Assembly: GCF_016808095.1 (NCBI RefSeq)
Contig: NC_068971.1
Location: 8,320,501-8,384,500, forward strand
Origin: Vigna angularis
Taxonomy: Eukaryota > Streptophyta > Magnoliopsida > Fabales > Fabaceae
Direction: 5' to 3'
Length of the DNA stretch: 64,000 nucleotides
How positions within the stretch are numbered: the first letter of the stretch is position 1; every line of letters starts with the position of its first letter. The notes under the pieces are model-generated. The model did no database searches, was not told the origin of the DNA, and saw nothing but the letters and a program-made list of their open reading frames with translations. Below are positions 59,714 through 64,000 of the stretch, piece after piece. Position numbers and translations under genes: made by a program.

Positions 59714-61780
59714 ATGCTAATTTTAGGGGAAATCATCCAGTATTCACTTGATATCGCGAAGATGGAAGTCGATATAAGATCTGGTGCTACACAACATACT
59801 GGGTCCCTCATGTTAAGAAATAAATCTCACCTGAAGACTCACGGTGGAAACTTGACAAGTCTGATAAAGTTGGGCAGAAGGCTAAAAACCATAAAGAGAC
59901 AAACCTTTAAGAAGAGATATGGTAACCTGTTGAGTCTAATGGAGGTAGAAGTGTCGTCGCCTGCTATCACAGCCTTCGCACAGTATTATGATTCCCCGCT
60001 AAGATGCTTCACCTTTCAAGATTTTCAGTTAGCACCAACTATAGAGGAGTTTGAGCACATTCTGGGAATGCCACTTGAGGGTACCACGCCATATCAGCAT
60101 TTGGAACATCATGCCTCTATCGCGACTATTGCTGCCGTAATGAAACTACATCCCAAAGAACTTGAAGACAGATTGGTAACAAGGAATCAAGTACGTGGAC
60201 TGACACAAGGATTTTTGGAGCAGCACTTGCATTATCTAGCAGAAGGGGAGGATTGGGAGACTTTCATGGATGTGTTAGCTCTTACCGCGTATGGCATCGT
60301 GTTGTTTCCTAAAGTAGAGGGCTTTGTGGATTATACTGCAATTGATGTTTTCGTGGCAAAAAAGACGAGATCTGAGAATCCCGTAACAGCGGTCCTTGCG
60401 GATGTTTATGGGACCATGAGTTTTTGCCACGAGAGAAAAGGGAAGAAAATACTTTGTTGTCTATCGGCGTTGTATGTGTGGATGACTGCGCGTCTATGTA
60501 AGGGATTGGGTGATATCAGGTGTCCGTTGGAAGATCCTTCACACCAGGGGCTCAAAGACAAAGGAGGGAATGAGTGGGCCCAATTCTTTTCCAGTTTGAA
60601 TGGAGGAAAAGTAAGATGGCGTCTCCCTTGGCTTGAGACTAAGCCCTCCATCCATTATTGTGGCCCATTTTCCAATGTACCCCTCATAGGTACTCGATAT
60701 TGCATAAATTATAACCCTATCTTGGTTCAAAGGCAATTCGGACATCCCATGAAAGGGGCACCCTCGCCGAAATACCTTACAACGTTATTCATCTATTATG
60801 AGGATGGGCACTTCACTGAAATATTGAGGAAAGTCAGAAGTGCTTGGGAGAATGTTATGCGAGCAGAAAAGGATTTACGGTTGGGGGTGATGGACGACAA
60901 AATTAATTATCACACCTGGATTTGGGAAAGAGTAAAGGAAGTCAAATTGCCTTTCAAACCGATCGTTCATCAGCTAGCTAACGAAGGGCCATCCCAAGAA
61001 CTAGAAAGCGATGAGATGAAGCAATTGAAGTTAGAGATGGAAAAACTGAGGGAGCAGAATGATAGGTTGGGAAAAGAATTGCAGACTGCGTGCAACGATT
61101 TGGTTGATATGAGGAATGATAAAGAAGAAAAAGCACAGGCCTATGAAGAAATTGTCAAAAGTCAGAAGGCTGAAAGAGTTTATACATTCCGATTGAAACA
61201 AGACCTCTTAACCGCGAGCAAAGAGCTGGTCATGAGAGTAAAGGAGAAGAACACAACATTAGAAGAGGGAAAACAATGGAGGCTCCTGTATGAAGAGGCT
61301 AAAAGAGATAAGCGAGAGGCTCTGAAGAGACTAAGAGAAGCGCAGGTTCAAGTAGAAAAGGCAGGACATGAGATGAAGGAAATGGCCTTATCTTTTGAGG
61401 CAGATATGAACCAAGAGCGTTGGAAACTAGCAGAGGCCGAAGAAGAGCATCGCTCCATGATAAAACAAATGGAGGAGTACATTGAAGAGCAAGAGGAACG
61501 GTGGAGGTCAATGGAGCTTGGAGAGAGGCATCATGCCTTGGTAAAACAAATGAAAGACCACATCGCGATGCAAGAAGAGGCTGTGAAGCATTGGAAGGGA
61601 AGTTTTTCCCAATTGGCTATGTTGGCGAATGGAGCAATTGAAGATATCCCAAAGATGGTGTTGGACGCCGAAGCCACGACCCATTTTTTTAACCCGCCTT
61701 CCGAGATAATGCTTTTTATTAATCATTGTAAATGGCTAGTAGGCGAAATGACGGCCTTCATTGCTCGGGCTGGGAAGTGA
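59714..61780 (+). CDS. Ogre ORF1 (DUF7745-like protein with C-terminal coiled coil)
   Basis: 688 codons, intact; the second Met (MEVDIRSG at 59762) is an equally good start. Residues of about 60-340 resemble the DUF7745 domain that occurs in ORF1 of legume Ogre elements and related plant proteins: FTFQDFQLAPTIEEFEHILG, then YGIVLFPKVEGFVDY and CCLSALYVWMTARL. From about residue 430 to 640 the protein is rich in Glu/Lys/Leu/Arg heptads, a long coiled coil. An ORF1 between PBS and gag is diagnostic of Ogre; its function is unknown. I see no signal peptide or transmembrane segment. The uninterrupted frame suggests a relatively young copy. Confidence 0.82.
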   Translation: MLILGEIIQYSLDIAKMEVDIRSGATQHTGSLMLRNKSHLKTHGGNLTSLIKLGRRLKTIKRQTFKKRYGNLLSLMEVEVSSPAITAFAQYYDSPLRCFTFQDFQLAPTIEEFEHILGMPLEGTTPYQHLEHHASIATIAAVMKLHPKELEDRLVTRNQVRGLTQGFLEQHLHYLAEGEDWETFMDVLALTAYGIVLFPKVEGFVDYTAIDVFVAKKTRSENPVTAVLADVYGTMSFCHERKGKKILCCLSALYVWMTARLCKGLGDIRCPLEDPSHQGLKDKGGNEWAQFFSSLNGGKVRWRLPWLETKPSIHYCGPFSNVPLIGTRYCINYNPILVQRQFGHPMKGAPSPKYLTTLFIYYEDGHFTEILRKVRSAWENVMRAEKDLRLGVMDDKINYHTWIWERVKEVKLPFKPIVHQLANEGPSQELESDEMKQLKLEMEKLREQNDRLGKELQTACNDLVDMRNDKEEKAQAYEEIVKSQKAERVYTFRLKQDLLTASKELVMRVKEKNTTLEEGKQWRLLYEEAKRDKREALKRLREAQVQVEKAGHEMKEMALSFEADMNQERWKLAEAEEEHRSMIKQMEEYIEEQEERWRSMELGERHHALVKQMKDHIAMQEEAVKHWKGSFSQLAMLANGAIEDIPKMVLDAEATTHFFNPPSEIMLFINHCKWLVGEMTAFIARAGK

Positions 61781-62061
61781 TTCATGTCTTGTTAGATTTT
61801 CTCTATATGAAAGACTTAAGATGTTTTGTATGGTATCAACTTGTATCGATTTCCATCATTAACATTATCGTGATCTTATGATTTCCACCTATCATTAGCA
61901 TGCACCACATTTTTTTTTCTTTCCTTGTTATTTCTTTCTCCCTTTTTCTTTCCTTTTTGTTTGAAGCATTTCATCTAACTTAAGTTAATAATAAAACAGT
62001 AAAAAAAAAAACGGCCAACTTTCCACGACATCCCTACAGGACTCGAGCCAATTCAAGGATC
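61781..62061 (+). other. ORF1-gag spacer
   Basis: About 280 bp, T-rich, with an A-run near 62003; no gene. Confidence 0.6.
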
Positions 62062-64000
62062 ATGGAAAGCTGGGAAGAGTCACAAGAATCCATCAAAGCT
62101 GAAATGAGTCAGTTGAAGGACCAGGTTGGACAAATCTTGGTTGCCCTTGAAGCCCTGAAGGCTACTGGAGAGTCTTCATCTACGCTGGTTGGCGGGAATG
62201 CCCATTTTTATCCCCCGTTTTTCAATGCTACTAGCCAATCGATTCCTTTCCCGTTGTATGGGTTACCCCCGGGATATACTCCTTCCGTAGGAGAATATAT
62301 CGAAGGGGGGCACGTGTTGTTTCCCATTCCTACAACTATTGATATCCCGCCAGTCACCACTCATGGACCTACCTCTGTGTCAGCTCCCTTGGTAAGTGCT
62401 CAAACGTATGAACCGATCACAGTTGAAGGAACACGAGTGACTACGATACCGCACATAACTGTTAACCACGATTCTTCAGCAAGAGCCGCATCACAAACCG
62501 CGGCGCGTGCAGGAATCGACATCAGTAACGGTGCTAAAAACAGACTGGAGATTCTGGAGGAAAAAATGAGGGCTATTGAAGGGATGAAAAACTATGGGTT
62601 CGGAAATGTTGCAAGACTAAGTTTGGTTCCTGGAGTAAAAATACCGTATAAGTTCAAGGCGCCCGAATTCGAGAAGTACAAAGGTGATACATGCCCTAAG
62701 AACCATCTGGCCATGTATTGCAGAAAAATGGCTGCGTACGCATATGACGACCAGTTACTCATCCATGTTTTCCAAGACAGTTTGGTTGGGGTAGCATTAA
62801 ACTGGTATACTCACTTGGAGCCCTCTCGAATCCATTGTTGGGCAGATCTAGCCGACGCCTTTGTAAAACGGTATATATACAACACGCATGTAGCACCGGA
62901 CCGTCTGCAATTACAGAATATGGGAAAGAAGGACAATGAGACCTTCAAGGAATATGCCCAACGGTGGAGAGAATTGGCCACGCAAGTGGAGCCTCCTTTG
63001 TTTGAAAAAGAAATGGTGGCAATGTTCGTAAATACGCTTCAGCCACCATTTTATGAATATATGGTGGGGAATGTGTCCGCTAATTTCGCTGACGTCGTCA
63101 TAATTGGCGAGAGGATAGAGATTGGGATGAAGAGCGGGAAGATTGCAAGTGGTCCATCTACGATGGAGAATTCTAAAAAGAAGCCTTCTTTCAATCCAGG
63201 AAAGAAAAAAGAGGGAGACGTGCATGCAACATTGGCAATGCCTGTATGGAGAGGTCAAGCTCCTTCTCAAAATTATAGACCATACCTAGGCCAACCTTCA
63301 TATTCAGCCAATGCGGCTTTCGCTCATCCAATCAGGCCTCAACAACAACAAGGATTCTACCAATCACAACCCGTCACAAGCAACGCTTGGAGGACTGGGC
63401 CAAGTGCAAATCCAAATCCGAATGTAGGTCAAGGCGGTTATCCGGGAAGAACGCAGGAAAGAAACTTTGTCCACTTCACCCCCATCCCCATGACTTACAC
63501 TGAATTATTACCTCACCTCGTGAAAAGGGGACTGGTAGCTATATGCCCAATGATACCTCTGCAGCCTCCATACCCCAGAGGTTATGATGCAGATGCCAAG
63601 TGTAGTTATCACGGGGAAGGCGTGGGTCACTCAACTGAAAGGTGCATGGCTTTTAAACATAAAGTGCAGGCCCTGATTAACGCTGGGTGGCTAAAATTCC
63701 AAGAAGATAAACCTAGCATTGATACTAATCCGTTATCCGGACATGGTAATGCCTCGACAAATGCCATTGAAGTTAAGAAGCATGAACTGATAAGGGATGC
63801 AAGTAAGATCCGAAGTTCCAGAAAGTTTATTTTCAAGGAATTATTGAAGTTGGGATTTTTAAACGGGGATTATGATCTGGAAAGAGCCTGTGGACTCCAT
63901 CCATGCACGGAACACTCTATCGAGGAATGCGTTGAATTCGAAAGGTTCCTACAAGATCTGCTTGATAGGAATTTGATGCAAGTGTGCTATGAAGACAAGT
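62062..64000 (+). CDS. Ogre gag (start of gag-protease ORF), runs off the window
   Basis: Open from ATG 62062 to the right edge, 646 codons visible without a stop. It begins MESWEESQESIKAEMSQLKD, followed by a Pro-rich region. The retrotransposon gag core (about residues 195-360) includes YKFKAPEFEKYKGDTCPKNH, then NWYTHLEPSRIHCWADLADA and ETFKEYAQRWRELA. After a Gln/Asn/Pro-rich linker comes a zinc-knuckle-like CSYHGEGVGHSTERC at about 514-528. A further Cys/His pair, GLHPCTEHSIEEC, lies near the right edge. Protease, RT, RNase H and integrase are expected beyond the window. The minus-strand frames here are shadows. Confidence 0.88.
   Translation, partial: MESWEESQESIKAEMSQLKDQVGQILVALEALKATGESSSTLVGGNAHFYPPFFNATSQSIPFPLYGLPPGYTPSVGEYIEGGHVLFPIPTTIDIPPVTTHGPTSVSAPLVSAQTYEPITVEGTRVTTIPHITVNHDSSARAASQTAARAGIDISNGAKNRLEILEEKMRAIEGMKNYGFGNVARLSLVPGVKIPYKFKAPEFEKYKGDTCPKNHLAMYCRKMAAYAYDDQLLIHVFQDSLVGVALNWYTHLEPSRIHCWADLADAFVKRYIYNTHVAPDRLQLQNMGKKDNETFKEYAQRWRELATQVEPPLFEKEMVAMFVNTLQPPFYEYMVGNVSANFADVVIIGERIEIGMKSGKIASGPSTMENSKKKPSFNPGKKKEGDVHATLAMPVWRGQAPSQNYRPYLGQPSYSANAAFAHPIRPQQQQGFYQSQPVTSNAWRTGPSANPNPNVGQGGYPGRTQERNFVHFTPIPMTYTELLPHLVKRGLVAICPMIPLQPPYPRGYDADAKCSYHGEGVGHSTERCMAFKHKVQALINAGWLKFQEDKPSIDTNPLSGHGNASTNAIEVKKHELIRDASKIRSSRKFIFKELLKLGFLNGDYDLERACGLHPCTEHSIEECVEFERFLQDLLDRNLMQVCYEDK

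Overview
The window is plant nuclear DNA. It is AT-rich, with long gene-poor stretches, one intron-containing gene with GT..AG splice sites, and many LTR retrotransposons. The retrotransposon set suggests a legume, most likely tribe Phaseoleae (Vigna, Phaseolus or Glycine): Ogre/Tat, Athila-type, and a Sirevirus whose LTR is full of a GTTAATCGATTAAC palindrome. I cannot name the species. Only two loci look like working host genes. One is a five-exon AT-hook/PPC (AHL) DNA-binding protein gene at 25149-29472 (+). The other is a single-exon secreted kiwellin/ripening-related protein gene at 30860-31438 (-). They are convergent.

Layout. 1-1690: end of an Athila-like element on the minus strand (PBS plus one LTR), followed to about 2960 by an older LTR-like remnant. 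4928-5096: a 169-bp palindromic MITE with an exact 9-bp target duplication. 8270-10230: a decayed Copia element. 12101-15260: a long-TIR DNA element with a solo LTR nested inside it (12488-14736, TSD aaaat). 16-23.4 kb: old repeats and AT-rich spacer. 23.5-31.5 kb: the genic island. 33234-36273: a solo LTR (TSD gtaat) carrying a large array of an ACGAACGCTC motif. 37267-40938: a CC-NBS-LRR (RPP13-like-4 type) pseudogene that has lost its NB-ARC region and is split by another solo LTR (37831-40298, TSD attac).

41122-64000 is a nested retrotransposon stack. A Copia element (Tnt1-like, from 41122) is broken in the middle of its polyprotein by a Sirevirus (from 43326). The Sirevirus carries gag, pol and an extra env-like ORF. 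It appears to be interrupted by an Ogre element whose long 5' LTR ends at 58993 and which runs off the right edge with ORF1 and gag. The Ogre-side repeat is itself interrupted by a second solo LTR (51742-54593, TSD gagtg) of the same family as the one in the NBS-LRR pseudogene. The missing 3' halves of Ogre, Sirevirus and Copia are therefore predicted to lie just right of the window, in that order.

The most interesting observation is in the Sirevirus. The spacer between pol and the env-like ORF repeats the promoter layout of the LTR: a GTTAATCGATTAAC palindrome array, then GCCGTT motifs, a TATA box and a pyrimidine-rich leader. This suggests the third ORF has its own LTR-like internal promoter. 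I found no CRISPR array, rRNA or tRNA, and no convincing novel multi-gene system.
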